Positions 10,501 through 20,459 are shown, counted from the stretch's first letter. The stretch: DNA of 64,000 nucleotides from Euclidia mi (GCA_944739405.2 OX123205.2:39204475-39268474); one strand, 5' to 3'. Numbers and translations are program-made. Notes: generated by a model from the letters alone, not told the origin.

Positions 10501-11841
10501 ATTAAGTAAAATTAATCGACTTGGAAGACATCTCAAGCAGCAGATAATCCATTCTAAGTTCGTCTCTTTGGTGGGCTTGTGTTTCTGGAAACCAGTGTCC
10601 ATTACGGGTCAAAGATATTGATTAAGCCAATTTTATTCATCAACACTTCAGACTTTCTCAGCGTCATTAATTAACAGAGGATCCGCTGAATGGTCAGAAC
10701 CTGCAAACATAAAACAAATCTCGTGCAAATTGTCTCGAAATTATCGTGAAGAATGAAACTTGAATTGCTTCCCATTTTACGTAACAATCAAGTCTGACAA
10801 ACTCTATCTGCCTATTAGTTTCAAGGGAACCGCCATTATTACCTTAAAAAGGATGCAGATGGTTTGCACTCAACGTCTCGTGATCCATCCGGAGTTCCAT
10901 TATCACACCATTACTATAGTGCTAAAATTTCCATGGAAACACATACTAATTACGAAATTCAAGCTACACCAATTAGGTTGGTTGAAACCTGCATAAGTCC
11001 AGCTCGCAAATTTTAATAGCGGCCTGTAAGGTCAACTTAATTGACACACATACACATCTGTCGGAAAGCGACCGGTTCGTGTTTTTTATCTGCAGTCTTG
11101 ATGCTTTTCCAAAATTATAGGGGAAAGAAAGAGGTTGCGTTTTATTAATGATCCCTCTACGCCCAATTTGCATTCGTGTTTTCATGTTCAAAGAACTCCG
11201 TTGATGTCTGAGGATTTTTTACTTTTTTGGACGACGTTTCGTTGATTTTTGTTGGTGTTCTGATAAATTTACTTAATAATATTTGGCCTGGTGCGGACAT
11301 ACGGCGGTTGATTTTGATAGCCAACTTCTGCACAAGGTATACGTACAAAGTTTAAGTAATAAATCAGCTGGTGAGGTTACATCAAGGTAACTAGAACGCG
11401 AGATATTTGCGAGTTAACATTGCTTTTATTATATTTAGCTGCGTAATCGTTGGATAAAAACATAGTATTATTCTAATTTCATTAGTCTTTGACGTGAAGT
11501 TTTCCTACGTCAAGTATTTATTTTCCATTAGGATGGCAAGCAACCGACAATTTTAGACATTTTTAACCAGATAACTTTGCACTAGAAATAGTAGCCATTC
11601 TTATGTAGGCAGTAACTTGAGGAAAAATCCTTCAATAAAGACAAAAGACGACTCTTTTACATCATATATGATTACTTATTCTATTATTAAAAAAACATCA
11701 CTTAATCTAAGTATTACATTATACGAACCTACAGGAGAACCATAATAGGGATTTAGCAAATGATTAGGTTTTGGTATTAAGTAATTAAGTTAATTTGTTT
11801 ACCTCATAACTGGTTTTCAAGTTGGTTAATTTTCCTTTATC
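10501..11841. other. Gene-free flank of the LTR element
   Basis: AT-rich, with short open frames only. The minus-strand frames at 10973-11348 show no recognisable motif. Confidence 0.4.
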
Positions 11842-11845
11842 ATAT

Positions 11846-12287
11846 TGTTACGAATTGAAAATAACGCCATCTATCAGTGAATGGGAGAACTACATGAGAT
11901 TGAATGTATCGGTGGTTTGAAGGTAATTCAGCTATCCTCTAATAGATGGCGTAGGTGTAAATAGAACATTTACGCAATTCTAGAAACACCTTACACGTTT
12001 CCAGAAATATCGTGAGTCGTCTCGAAAAGCCTAGTGATGTTATCCGGCCAGTATAAATAGAGCGAGAGCGCGCGAGACAACACAGTTCAATTGAATACGG
12101 AAAGCGATCAACAAGAAGCGAAGAAATAAGTCGGAAGTGTTTAGTGTTGTTCTAGTGGTGTGAAAAGTGTGTTTTATTAGTGTTGGAAAATTAAGTGTGT
12201 GTATCTAGTGTTATTGTGTTAGAGAATAAAGTACAGTTTTTTTCTGGCATAGTGTTATAATTTATCGTCGAACCCCAGCTCGTAACA
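11846..12287 (+). repeat. 5' LTR
   Basis: 442 bp, with termini TGTTACGA...TCGTAACA forming an 8-bp inverted repeat. It carries TATAAATA (12052-12059), an initiator-like ACAGT about 31 bp downstream (12082-12086) and AATAAA (12225-12230). A short internal inverted repeat pairs AACGCCATCTAT (about 11862) with ATAGATGGCG (about 11942). Confidence 0.97.
12052..12086 (+). promoter_or_regulatory. LTR core promoter (TATA plus Inr-like)
   Basis: TATAAATA at 12052-12059 is followed at TATA-to-start spacing by CACAGTT (12081-12087), close to an arthropod initiator. The same pair occurs in the 3' LTR (TATA at 17411-17418). It would start the genomic RNA and define the U3/R border. Confidence 0.7.
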
Positions 12288-12290
12288 AAT

Positions 12291-12302
12291 TGGTGTCAGA
12301 AG
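12291..12302 (+). other. Primer binding site, tRNA-Leu-like
   Basis: TGGTGTCAGAAG begins 3 nt after the LTR. It complements the CTTCTGACA-CCA 3' end that I recall for insect tRNA-Leu. Complementarity stops after 12 nt. Confidence 0.75.
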
Positions 12303-12315
12303 AAAGGGATAAATT

Positions 12316-13617
12316 ATGCCGGTTATGCCGAAGGAAGAAACTGAAGGTGTGCGTACCAGGAACCAGCGCCAGCAAGACCTGGACCAGAGACGCTTCGGAG
12401 ACGTTCCTTCTCCATCGCCTGGTGGACCAGGCGACTCTGCGGCTGCAGTGGAGCCTGCAAGCGCTACACACTCCGTGACGGTGCCCGACATCGCGGCTCT
12501 GATGGCGTTCATGGAGGAGCAGGCTCGCCGTCAAGAGGAGCACGCGCGCCGCCTGGAGGAACAGCTACAGCGCGACAAGGAGGAGCAGGCTCGCCGTCAA
12601 CAGGAGCAGGCTCGCCGTCAAGAGGAGCACGCGCGCCGCCTGGAGGAACAGCTACAGCGCGACAAGGAGGAGCAGGCTCGCCGTCAAGAGGAGCACGCGC
12701 GCCGCCTAGAAGAACAGCTCCAGCGCGACAAGGAGGAGCACGCGCGCCGCCTAGAGGAGCAGGTGGTGCTCATGAAGGACCTCAGCGCCGCAGTGGGGAA
12801 GGACTTGAAGGCGGTCAAGGAGGAACTCCAGCAGCACGAGGCCCGTATCAGCGACATTGAGAAGCGTGTACACGACCACCACGAGACCTGTGTTGCTGAA
12901 GTGGAGAAGAAGTTGCGTGGGCTCGAAGTGACACCAGCGGCTGTAGCGCCCTCACCTCGTGGATTTAAGGTCCCACCATTTGATGGCTCGTCATCATGGT
13001 CTGCATACAAGATCCAGTTCGAGGCTGTGATGCGATCGAATGGGTGGACCAAAGAACAGGCCTTAACCGCCCTAACCTTGGGCCTTCGTGATAGGGCCTT
13101 GACAGTGTTGGAGGCACTCGGGCAAGACGTCACCTACGAAAAGCTCCTGGAGGCGCTGGAGGCAAGATACGGTGACGCGCACCTTGAACATGTGTATCGT
13201 GCTCAGCTGAAGGACAGGACACAGCGCACCGGAGAAACTCTGCAGCAGTGGGCTCTGGAGGTGGAAAAGCTGGTCAGGAAGGCATACCAGTCGTCGCCTG
13301 CGCTTATTGACGGGAACCTCGTACAGGCGTTTACGGATGGGATCCGGGACCTGGAGGTAAGAGCAGCAGTGAGGCTTGGGCACTTCAAGGACCTCAAGGA
13401 CGCCTTAGCCCACGCTCTGGAGGTGGAAGCAGTGCGACGCGACGACCGAGGTCACCGCATCAGGGAAGTTGTGTCGTCACCTCGGTGCTACAACTGCGGA
13501 GAAAGAGGCCATATCCGCTTAAGCTGCCCAAAGCGTAGGCAGCCTGGTGACACCCTGTCTCCACCAACGGGGTCGCCTGATGTGCCTTCCAGGCAGCGAG
13601 AGCAGGGAAACGAGTAG
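12316..13617 (+). CDS. gag: Gag polyprotein
   Basis: 433 residues, intact. It forms the virus-like particle and packages the element's RNA. Residues 1-60 are a low-complexity leader. Residues 67-150 are a highly charged coiled coil built from tandem copies of a 22-residue EEQARRQEEHARRLEEQLQR unit. Residues about 223-370 match a retrotransposon Gag capsid domain (SWSAYKIQFEAV, WALEVEKLVRKAY, AFTDGIRDLEVRAAVRL). The CCHC zinc knuckle is C391-x2-C394-x4-H399-x4-C404. The ATG at 12316 is the first in frame after the primer site. The stop TAG (13615-13617) lies 3 nt after a -1 slippery heptamer, so a minority of ribosomes should continue into protease. The repeat-built coiled coil is unusual for a Ty3/gypsy Gag. 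Confidence 0.95.
   Translation: MPVMPKEETEGVRTRNQRQQDLDQRRFGDVPSPSPGGPGDSAAAVEPASATHSVTVPDIAALMAFMEEQARRQEEHARRLEEQLQRDKEEQARRQQEQARRQEEHARRLEEQLQRDKEEQARRQEEHARRLEEQLQRDKEEHARRLEEQVVLMKDLSAAVGKDLKAVKEELQQHEARISDIEKRVHDHHETCVAEVEKKLRGLEVTPAAVAPSPRGFKVPPFDGSSSWSAYKIQFEAVMRSNGWTKEQALTALTLGLRDRALTVLEALGQDVTYEKLLEALEARYGDAHLEHVYRAQLKDRTQRTGETLQQWALEVEKLVRKAYQSSPALIDGNLVQAFTDGIRDLEVRAAVRLGHFKDLKDALAHALEVEAVRRDDRGHRIREVVSSPRCYNCGERGHIRLSCPKRRQPGDTLSPPTGSPDVPSRQREQGNE
12514..12765 (+). repeat. 66-bp minisatellite within gag coiled coil
   Basis: Tandem in-frame copies of a 66-bp unit encode residues 67-88, 89-117 (with a 7-codon partial duplication), 118-139 and a truncated 140-150. The copies are nearly identical in DNA, which indicates recent slippage or unequal exchange; copy number may differ between element copies. 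Confidence 0.85.
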
Positions 13618-13663
13618 AAGCCAGGACTGCGGGGCGGGTGCTGGCTGGTAATGGAAGAGCCCC
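13605..13663 (+). promoter_or_regulatory. Predicted -1 ribosomal frameshift signal
   Basis: G GGA AAC (13605-13611) is in the gag zero frame in the canonical X XXY YYZ register. Seven nt later a 6-bp stem AGCCAG (13619-13624)/CTGGCT (13641-13646) can form, and its loop GGGGC (13631-13635) complements GCCCC (13659-13663), giving an H-type pseudoknot. The -1 frame is open from 13581 through protease, and the heptamer lies in that overlap. The signal is read directly from sequence; its use is inferred from retroviral and retrotransposon precedents. Confidence 0.85.
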
Positions 13664-14303
13664 AAGTATCTCGATCTCGCAATCATGTGACGGGAACAGC
13701 CTGATCATCGAAGGCGAAATTAACAGAACACCATGCAAGCTGACATTGGACACGGGTGCTTCTCGGACAGTCGTCGGTTTCCATCTGGCAAGACGAGTTC
13801 TTCGGGGCTGCTTCAGGAACAATGAATGTGTGAATCTGAGAACAGCTACGGGTCAGCACATAACCGTCCGAGGTGAAATGGAGGTGGATCTGAAGCTAGG
13901 CAACAAAATTTACCGTCACAAAGTCATCGTGGCCGATATAGTGGACGACTGCATCTTAGGCCTAGACTTCATGCGGAAGTATCACTGCGAGATCGATGTT
14001 AACCAAGGAGTGTTGAAATGTGGCTCAGAAGAAGTCTTCATGGAAGGCGCAACTTCAGGAAAAGTGTACTGCCTGAAGAATGTCACGCTTCAACCGCGGT
14101 CGGAAACGGTAGTACCGGTTTGTTTACCCGAGAGTTCTGGTCGAGGTAACCGCTGCGTACTTATCGAAGGCCTAGAGGAAGATGCCTCATGGAAGATTGC
14201 ACGAACCTTGGTAAGGGGTACCAAAGTTTCATCAGTACGCGCACTAAATGCAAGTGACAAGGAAGTGTTGCTCAAAAAAAGGGACGGAATTGGGCACCTA
14301 TGA
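13611..14303 (+). CDS. pro: Pol part 1: aspartic protease
   Basis: This frame is entered by -1 frameshifting at the end of gag. Counted from the first in-frame ATG (13638), the catalytic motif LTLDTGASRTVV has its Asp at residue 38, and the second conserved segment CILGLDFM lies at 105-112, as in retropepsins that work as dimers. It would cleave the Gag and Gag-Pol precursors. Translation is more likely by frameshift than from the ATG, because the frame is already open 57 nt upstream. The frame stops at TGA 14301-14303, just beyond an A7 run (14274-14280), while RT lies in a different phase. This copy therefore lacks a continuous protease-RT frame unless ribosomes or the assembly correct it. 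Confidence 0.9.
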   Translation, partial: RVEARTAGRVLAGNGRAPSISISQSCDGNSLIIEGEINRTPCKLTLDTGASRTVVGFHLARRVLRGCFRNNECVNLRTATGQHITVRGEMEVDLKLGNKIYRHKVIVADIVDDCILGLDFMRKYHCEIDVNQGVLKCGSEEVFMEGATSGKVYCLKNVTLQPRSETVVPVCLPESSGRGNRCVLIEGLEEDASWKIARTLVRGTKVSSVRALNASDKEVLLKKRDGIGHL

Positions 14304-17193
14304 AGGAGTGGCTTGGATGCGTAGATGTCAAGAGCAACCTACCAGCGACAAGGTTCAGGGTGCACGATTCGACGTGTCTTCACTTTTGGAGGACTGCCAA
14401 AGTACCCTGTCAGAAGAAGAGAAGACCAAGGCTAAGAAGATGTTAAACCGGTTCGCCGATATTTTCTCGACCAGTGATGCCGACATAGGGAAGACAGCGC
14501 TAGTCCAGCACAAAATAAACACGGGAAGTGAAGCACCGATTCGCCAGCGACCAAGACGTGTGCCAGTGGCACGGGAACGTGAAGTGGAAGCTATGATCGA
14601 CGGTATGGTGAAAGAAGGCGTAATCGAGCCTTCGTCCAGCCCGTGGTGCTCTCCGGTTGTCCTAGTAAAGAAGAAGGATGGCAGCATGCGCTTCTGTGTA
14701 GACTACCGCCGATTGAATGACATCACGAAGAAGGACAGCTACCCGCTGCCAAGGATCGATGACACACTGGATACGCTGACGGGGATGAAGTGGTTTTCTA
14801 CCTTAGACCTAAAAAGTGGCTACTGGCAGGTGGAAATAGATCCTCGAGACAAAGAGAAGACGGCATTCTCCACAGGCAAAGGATTGTGGCAATTTAACGT
14901 CATGCCCTTTGGATTGTGCAACGCTCCGGCTACTTTTGAGAGACTGATGGAGCGAGTGCTTATGGGACTGATTGGAGACGCCTGCCTGGTCTACTTGGAT
15001 GACATCATCATCGTGGGGCGCACCTTCCAGGATCACCTTCGAAACTTGGAACAAGTGCTGTCAAAGATACGAGGAGCTAATTTGAAGCTGAGTCCGAAGA
15101 AATGCGCGTTATTCAGACGGCAAGTGAACTTTCTAGGACATGTGGTCTCGGAGAACGGTATTCAAACTGACCCGGATAAGATCATTGCCGTGAAGGAATG
15201 GCCAGTTCCAGAGAACAAAACGCAGGTCAGAGCATTCCTCGGATTATGCTCCTACTATCGACGGTTTGTGAAGAACTTTGCTGACATTGCTCGACCTCTT
15301 CATAAGCTCACCGAAGACAGAGTGCAGTTCTGTTGGAATGAGAGCTGTGACGTTGCATTCCAGAAGCTTAAGGAACATCTGTGTACTGCACCTATTCTAG
15401 GCTACCCTGACAATGAGCATGAATTCATAGTTGACACAGATGCCAGTAACACCGGAATTGGCGGCGTGCTGTCACAGAAGAAGGGTGATCAAGAAGTTGT
15501 TATAGCATACTTCAGCAAGGCCTTATCCAAACCCGAAAGAAACTACTGCGTCACCAGGCGGGAACTCTTGGCTGTAGTAAAGACGTTGCAGCATTTCAAC
15601 AAATACTTGTTGGGCCGTAAATTCCACCTGCGAACCGACCATGCAGCGCTGAAATGGCTACTTCAATTTAAGGACCCAGAAGGACAAGTAGCTAGATGGA
15701 TTGAACTACTGCAAGAGTTTGATTTTGTAATACAACATCGCAGCGGCAAGTCCCATGGTAACGCAGATGCCCTATCGCGTAGGCCGTGTCCCGACCAGTG
15801 CAAGCACTGTACCCGACAGGAAGCAAAGCAGGCAGCATTAGTGAGGATGTTGAAGACAGATCTGAGCGACGAATGGAAAGAAGCTTTGCAGAGTGCTCAG
15901 CAAGACGACAAGGACATACAGCCGATTCTCGAATGGAAGAAATCAGACGCTCCTAGGCCCAAATGGAGTGATATCGCAGCAATGAGCCCCATCACCAAAA
16001 GTTATTGGGCACAGTGGGAAAGCTTGGTCGTTCAGGATGGAGTTCTGTGCCGCAAATGGGAAAACGCTCGCGGTAACCAGTGCCATTTGCAAATGGTAGT
16101 GCCCAAAACTAAGGTGCCGGAAGTCTTGCAGCTCTATCACAATGGTGCTTCGGGAGGTCACATGGGAGTTAAGAAGACCCTTACTAAGATCCGGGAGCGG
16201 TTTTATTGGCTCCACTGTCGGGATGACGTCGAGGATTGGTGCCGCAAATGCACAAGTTGTGCGGCTGTCAAGGGGCCACATACTCGAAGCAGAGGTGCAT
16301 TAAAGGTGTACAATGTGGGAGCCCCATGGGAGCGCATAGCCTTGGATGTCGCTGGGCCGTTTCCCGAGAGCCAGGATGGAAACAAATACTTCTTGGTTGT
16401 GATGGATTACTTCACGAAGTGGCCTGAAGTGTTTGCAATCCCAAATCAGGAAGCTACTACAGTGGCCGATAAGCTGGTGCATGAAGTCTTTTGTCGGTTC
16501 GGGGTGCCCTTGGAAATCCACAGCGATCAAGGCCGGAACTTTGAATCTGAGGTGTTCAAGGAGACTTGTCGCGTAATGGGTGCGCATAAAACCAGGACCA
16601 CGGCTTATCATCCGCAATCAGATGGCATGGTTGAACGGTTTAACCAATCACTGGAAAGGTACCTGGCGAAGGTCGTGGAGAGCAAACAAAGAGATTGGGA
16701 CAAGCACATCCAACCATTTCTCCTGTCATATCGCAGTGCGGTCCACGAAACTACAGGAATAACACCAGCTTTTGCCAATTTCGGTAGAGAACTCCGTTTA
16801 CCTGCAGACCTTATCACCGGTATTCCACCAGAATCTCCACGCAATATAACGGATTACGCAACCGAGCTACGCAACAGGATGAACGACGTATACGAGCACA
16901 TCAGGGAATCTGGACAACAGATGTCTGAGAAGATGAAGACTCGCTACGACCGGAAGGCAAACAACAAAGGCTTCGATGAGGGATCATTGGTGTGGCTTCA
17001 TAACCCAGTACGAAGCAAAGGAAAATCGCCTAAGTTACAAGCCAGATGGGACGGGCCATATCGCATAATTACCAGGATGACCGACGTTACCTATCGAATC
17101 CAGAAGGGGTCGCGAGGTGCACCGAAGATAGTTCATGTGGACCGGTTGGCTCGTTACTATGGGTCCAACGATGTTCGAGACGAACACGTTTAA
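14248..17193 (+). CDS. pol: Pol part 2: RT, RNase H, integrase
   Basis: 981 codons, uninterrupted; the ATG at 14248 is only where the frame opens after TAA 14245-14247, not a likely start. Residue numbers count from it. RT: TLDLKSGYWQ (Asp187) and the YLDD active site (249-252), with LVKKKDGSMRFCVDYRRLN upstream. RNase H: Asp398, Glu439, Asp464 and Asp507. Integrase: zinc finger His631, His638, Cys668, Cys671; catalytic Asp700, Asp760 and Glu796 (D-35-E spacing); then a GPY module at 936-938. There is no chromodomain. The product would copy the RNA to DNA and insert it. It overlaps the protease frame over 14248-14303 in another phase. All catalytic residues are present. Confidence 0.95.
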   Translation: MQVTRKCCSKKGTELGTYEGVAWMRRCQEQPTSDKVQGARFDVSSLLEDCQSTLSEEEKTKAKKMLNRFADIFSTSDADIGKTALVQHKINTGSEAPIRQRPRRVPVAREREVEAMIDGMVKEGVIEPSSSPWCSPVVLVKKKDGSMRFCVDYRRLNDITKKDSYPLPRIDDTLDTLTGMKWFSTLDLKSGYWQVEIDPRDKEKTAFSTGKGLWQFNVMPFGLCNAPATFERLMERVLMGLIGDACLVYLDDIIIVGRTFQDHLRNLEQVLSKIRGANLKLSPKKCALFRRQVNFLGHVVSENGIQTDPDKIIAVKEWPVPENKTQVRAFLGLCSYYRRFVKNFADIARPLHKLTEDRVQFCWNESCDVAFQKLKEHLCTAPILGYPDNEHEFIVDTDASNTGIGGVLSQKKGDQEVVIAYFSKALSKPERNYCVTRRELLAVVKTLQHFNKYLLGRKFHLRTDHAALKWLLQFKDPEGQVARWIELLQEFDFVIQHRSGKSHGNADALSRRPCPDQCKHCTRQEAKQAALVRMLKTDLSDEWKEALQSAQQDDKDIQPILEWKKSDAPRPKWSDIAAMSPITKSYWAQWESLVVQDGVLCRKWENARGNQCHLQMVVPKTKVPEVLQLYHNGASGGHMGVKKTLTKIRERFYWLHCRDDVEDWCRKCTSCAAVKGPHTRSRGALKVYNVGAPWERIALDVAGPFPESQDGNKYFLVVMDYFTKWPEVFAIPNQEATTVADKLVHEVFCRFGVPLEIHSDQGRNFESEVFKETCRVMGAHKTRTTAYHPQSDGMVERFNQSLERYLAKVVESKQRDWDKHIQPFLLSYRSAVHETTGITPAFANFGRELRLPADLITGIPPESPRNITDYATELRNRMNDVYEHIRESGQQMSEKMKTRYDRKANNKGFDEGSLVWLHNPVRSKGKSPKLQARWDGPYRIITRMTDVTYRIQKGSRGAPKIVHVDRLARYYGSNDVRDEHV

Positions 17194-17201
17194 GAGGGAG
17201 G
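17192..17201 (+). other. Polypurine tract
   Basis: AAGAGGGAGG, overlapping the pol stop codon and ending 3 nt before the 3' LTR, is the expected plus-strand primer. Confidence 0.8.
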
Positions 17202-17204
17202 CCG

Positions 17205-17646
17205 TGTTACGAATTGAAAATAACGCCATCTATCAGTGAATGGGAGAACTACATGAGATTGAATGTATCGGTGGTTTGAAGGTAATTCAGCTATCCTCTA
17301 ATAGATGGCGTAGGTGTAAATAGAACATTTACGCAATTCTAGAAACACCTTACACGTTTCCAGAAATATCGTGAGTCGTCTCGAAAAGCCTAGTGATGTT
17401 ATCCGGCCAGTATAAATAGAGCGAGAGCGCGCGAGACAACACAGTTCAATTGAATACGGAAAGCGATCAACAAGAAGCGAAGAAATAAGTCGGAAGTGTT
17501 TAGTGTTGTTCTAGTGGTGTGAAAAGTGTGTTTTATTAGTGTTGGAAAATTAAGTGTGTGTATCTAGTGTTATTGTGTTAGAGAATAAAGTACAGTTTTT
17601 TTCTGGCATAGTGTTATAATTTATCGTCGAACCCCAGCTCGTAACA
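17205..17646 (+). repeat. 3' LTR
   Basis: 442 bp, apparently identical to the 5' LTR over its full length. AATAAA at 17584-17589 would direct 3' end formation of the element RNA. TATAAATA is at 17411-17418. Confidence 0.97.
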
Positions 17647-17650
17647 ATAT

Positions 17651-19600
17651 CTTGTGATAGCCACACAGACATGTCGTAAGCCTAATCCTAAAAAAAAACC
17701 CGAATTACATTTTTGGGGCCGTGTGGAATCGAATGCGAATTTTTTCGCAGTGCCCACTCAAATTACTCCGCTCATAGTGCAAAGTAAAACATTTTACGTG
17801 GAACATCTAAAGTGAACATTGCGGCTGAATATTCCTAGCCGATCTAATAATACGACACAGTCGTAACGCGCGACACACAAATGCTTGTTTTGTTTTGAAG
17901 TTCAATGACACCGTTTTTTTTTTCTTCTATAAAGAAGTGTATCCATAGATTGCGAACAGTGATATAAAATTGTAATGATTTCACGCTTAGGATGATTAGT
18001 GCGTTGTCGTGAGGTACCGTGATGATTTTGACTTTGGTAGTAAGCGAAGTACTGTATAACTCCCTGATGGTGAATGAGTAGTAATTATTCCTCGCAGTCT
18101 GATCTTTATAGTGATCATAGACTAAGTGCTTTAAAGATGCGTCCACACTGGTGCATCAGCAACGTGACGTGAAACGGGAAGCTGATACGAAACGTTCGCA
18201 ACGATGCGTTGCGAGTAACTCGTTTGTAAATTAGTAAGAAGTGAAGTAAGAAGTGCTGCCTTAAAAGGACAAAATTATTAACATTTCGCTTCATCTCGCG
18301 TTGTGGCCGCCTCGTTTTGTAATGTGTCATTTTAAGACACAGGTAGATATCACCATACGACTCGTGACCCCGCCTTGATTCGCTAATACTTTGACATGTT
18401 AGTTGAAGTTATAAAGCAAGAGGGCAAATACAAATAGGCTTAGTCACGGGATGTGAAAGTCCAAATATGAATGATTATCCTTTCCTGTATAAGGGCATCA
18501 TCTACTTGGTAGCCGTAATATCAACAAAAATTATGGTGAAATCCGGCGTGTGGTCAGTATTAAGTGGCTAACTTCGAATGAAAATTATGTCGCGAATGGA
18601 TAAGTGTGTACTACGTAATATCGTTAATTTACCTGAGAATGTGTAATCGATGACTCGAGATGCCAGAGTATGAGTCGCTTATATATTGCAATTGGACAGG
18701 CTCCAATTATAACCTAGGGATTATATGCACCTTAAGCGATTACAACAATTATGAGACGGTACTGATTCGTAATCGTAGTGTGTACGCATCTTTATAGGTC
18801 AGATTTTGGTGCAAACGGTTTGAAATATCACCTGAGCTGCTATAACATTGGATTTTTTTATACTGGATGCTCATGTCATCGATAATTGAGGCATAGCATA
18901 GGCAGTGTTTACTTCCATCCCATATTTTTACCTCTTTGAGTTTTATATGCGCAACAAAAGTTAGCCTAGGTAAATTATTATTATGCCATAAAACATCACA
19001 TTCTCTTCAGCCATTTTGCAAATATATCGCGTTCATGTACATGACAAAAAGACACCTAACATATTATAAGTATAGATTCGTATGAATATATGTCCAAAAT
19101 ATGCAAGCATATTCTAAGACCTACTTCAGCATATCATTTGATATTGTTCGTTCTTGTTTCTGTAATCTCGTTAGCTATCGTGGAGTCTCGAGATTTGCTC
19201 GGCCGCCATGTTAGCTGTTGGCCGCAGGTTGCAATACGACAGATACGAGACGGTATGATAGATACGCCTACACAACGCGTTAATTAGTCAGTGTTGTTCT
19301 AGATGTTGGTATGCGGGTTGGTTGGCGAATTGTGGATATGTTTTTGATGGTGAAACAAAATTATAGTAGCGCTTGATTGATAATAAACGTATTAATTTTT
19401 GCATAAGATGAAGAACGAAAGAAAAAAAAAGCAAAATAGTAGGTAAATCCAGTTTCACAATATCGTACCAGACCCCGTAGTTAAATATAGGACCTCTTCT
19501 GTCGTTCCGTTAGCTTTCAATAATCTGTATTCTAGGAACCGTAATAGGTAGTGAGTTGAAATTTTAACATTGTCTATTACATTAAATTGTATCTATTTTT
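17651..19600. other. Gene-free stretch
   Basis: No gene and no recognised repeat family; only short chance frames. Confidence 0.4.
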
Positions 19601-19626
19601 ATTCATCATCATCAACCTTATTTATA

Positions 19627-20041
19627 ATTTGTCCAACTGGGGCACAGGGTTCTCATCATGAGAAGTGTAAGGCCATAGTCCACCATATTTAACAAGTGCG
19701 AGTGATTCTATTGCTTTATAATAATTGACTAGAGAACGCCAGCAGCTACGCCTGCATTTTTTTTTAATTTACACGTTTTGGCGATCCCGTGAAAATTTCG
19801 GGATATATCCCTTCTTAGTGCGCCCCTACGGTCCCCAAGGAACATACATGCCAAATTTCAGCTTCCTGCGCCCAATAGTTTCGGCTGTAGCGTGTTTGTC
19901 AGTCAGTCAGTAACGCAAGGATTTTATTGTATATTAAGATTTGTCCAACTGGGGCACAGGGTTATCATCATGAAAAGTGTAAGGCCATAGTCCACCACAT
20001 TTGACAAGTGCAAGGGATTCTATTGTTTTATAATAATTTAT
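19627..20041 (+). repeat. Direct repeat flanking a family A copy
   Basis: A roughly 100-bp segment (TTTGTCCAACTGGGGCACAG...GTGTAAGGCCATAGTCCACC...TTTATAATAATT) occurs at 19627-19727 and again at 19940-20041 with several substitutions. A family A repeat lies exactly between them. The segment resembles the 3' half of the SINE body at 2700-2780. Confidence 0.7.
19728..19940 (+). repeat. Dispersed repeat family A, copy 2
   Basis: ACTAGAGAACGCCAGCAGC through TATATTAAGAT; same family as 4551-4759. Confidence 0.75.
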
Positions 20042-20455
20042 AACAAAATATAGTGTTAAGTATAGATTACTTTGTCATACGAGACCCTTCGAGTGCATGT
20101 CAGGCTAGCTTGTTCAGATTTTTACAAGGCCTTCTGTACCACGTCATAATTTTATGCAACACTTTATAAACTAGCCCAGTGAAGCGTACCTCCGCAACGA
20201 TACTCTACTAGGATCTGTAAATGGCGACACTGAGTAATGTCAAAAAGTGTGGGCAGTTTAATGATCTCCGATACATGTTTATTATGCTTAGGTTTTTATG
20301 TCTTTTGTCGGTTGTAGTTGCTAGGTCATTCGGACGATCATTGTTACACAAAGGACGCACAAGGAATAGGATATATGTATATTAGCATGAGGCATATACT
20401 TAATTTATGTTCAACATTACATTAGAGCAATTTTCAGTCTGATACCCTAGAAAAT
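20042..20455. other. No feature recognised
   Basis: Nothing identifiable between the duplicated segment and the next SINE. Confidence 0.4.
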
Positions 20456-20459
20456 CAGG

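Larger units (their letters stand above)
11842..17650 (+). mobile_element. Ty3/gypsy LTR retrotransposon, near-intact
   Basis: A complete element of 5,801 bp (11846-17646). Two 442-bp LTRs begin TGTTACGA and end TCGTAACA and look identical by eye; a 4-bp ATAT duplication flanks them (11842-11845, 17647-17650). The order is LTR, primer site, gag, protease, RT, RNase H, integrase, polypurine tract, LTR, which is the Ty3/gypsy (Metaviridae) order with integrase last. No env-like frame exists between integrase and the 3' LTR. Coding GC is clearly above the flanks. Identical LTRs imply very recent insertion. The only visible lesion is the frame break at 14274-14280. The clade is not fixed; the RT block and tRNA-Leu primer would suit a non-chromodomain insect lineage. 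Confidence 0.97.

Noticed and set aside
12255..17279. Numerous minus-strand and alternate-frame readings inside the LTR element
   Set aside because: They overlap gag/pol, whose domains and catalytic residues explain the region.
17205..17646. env-like frame downstream of integrase
   Set aside because: The pol stop overlaps the polypurine tract and the 3' LTR follows within 12 bp, leaving no room.
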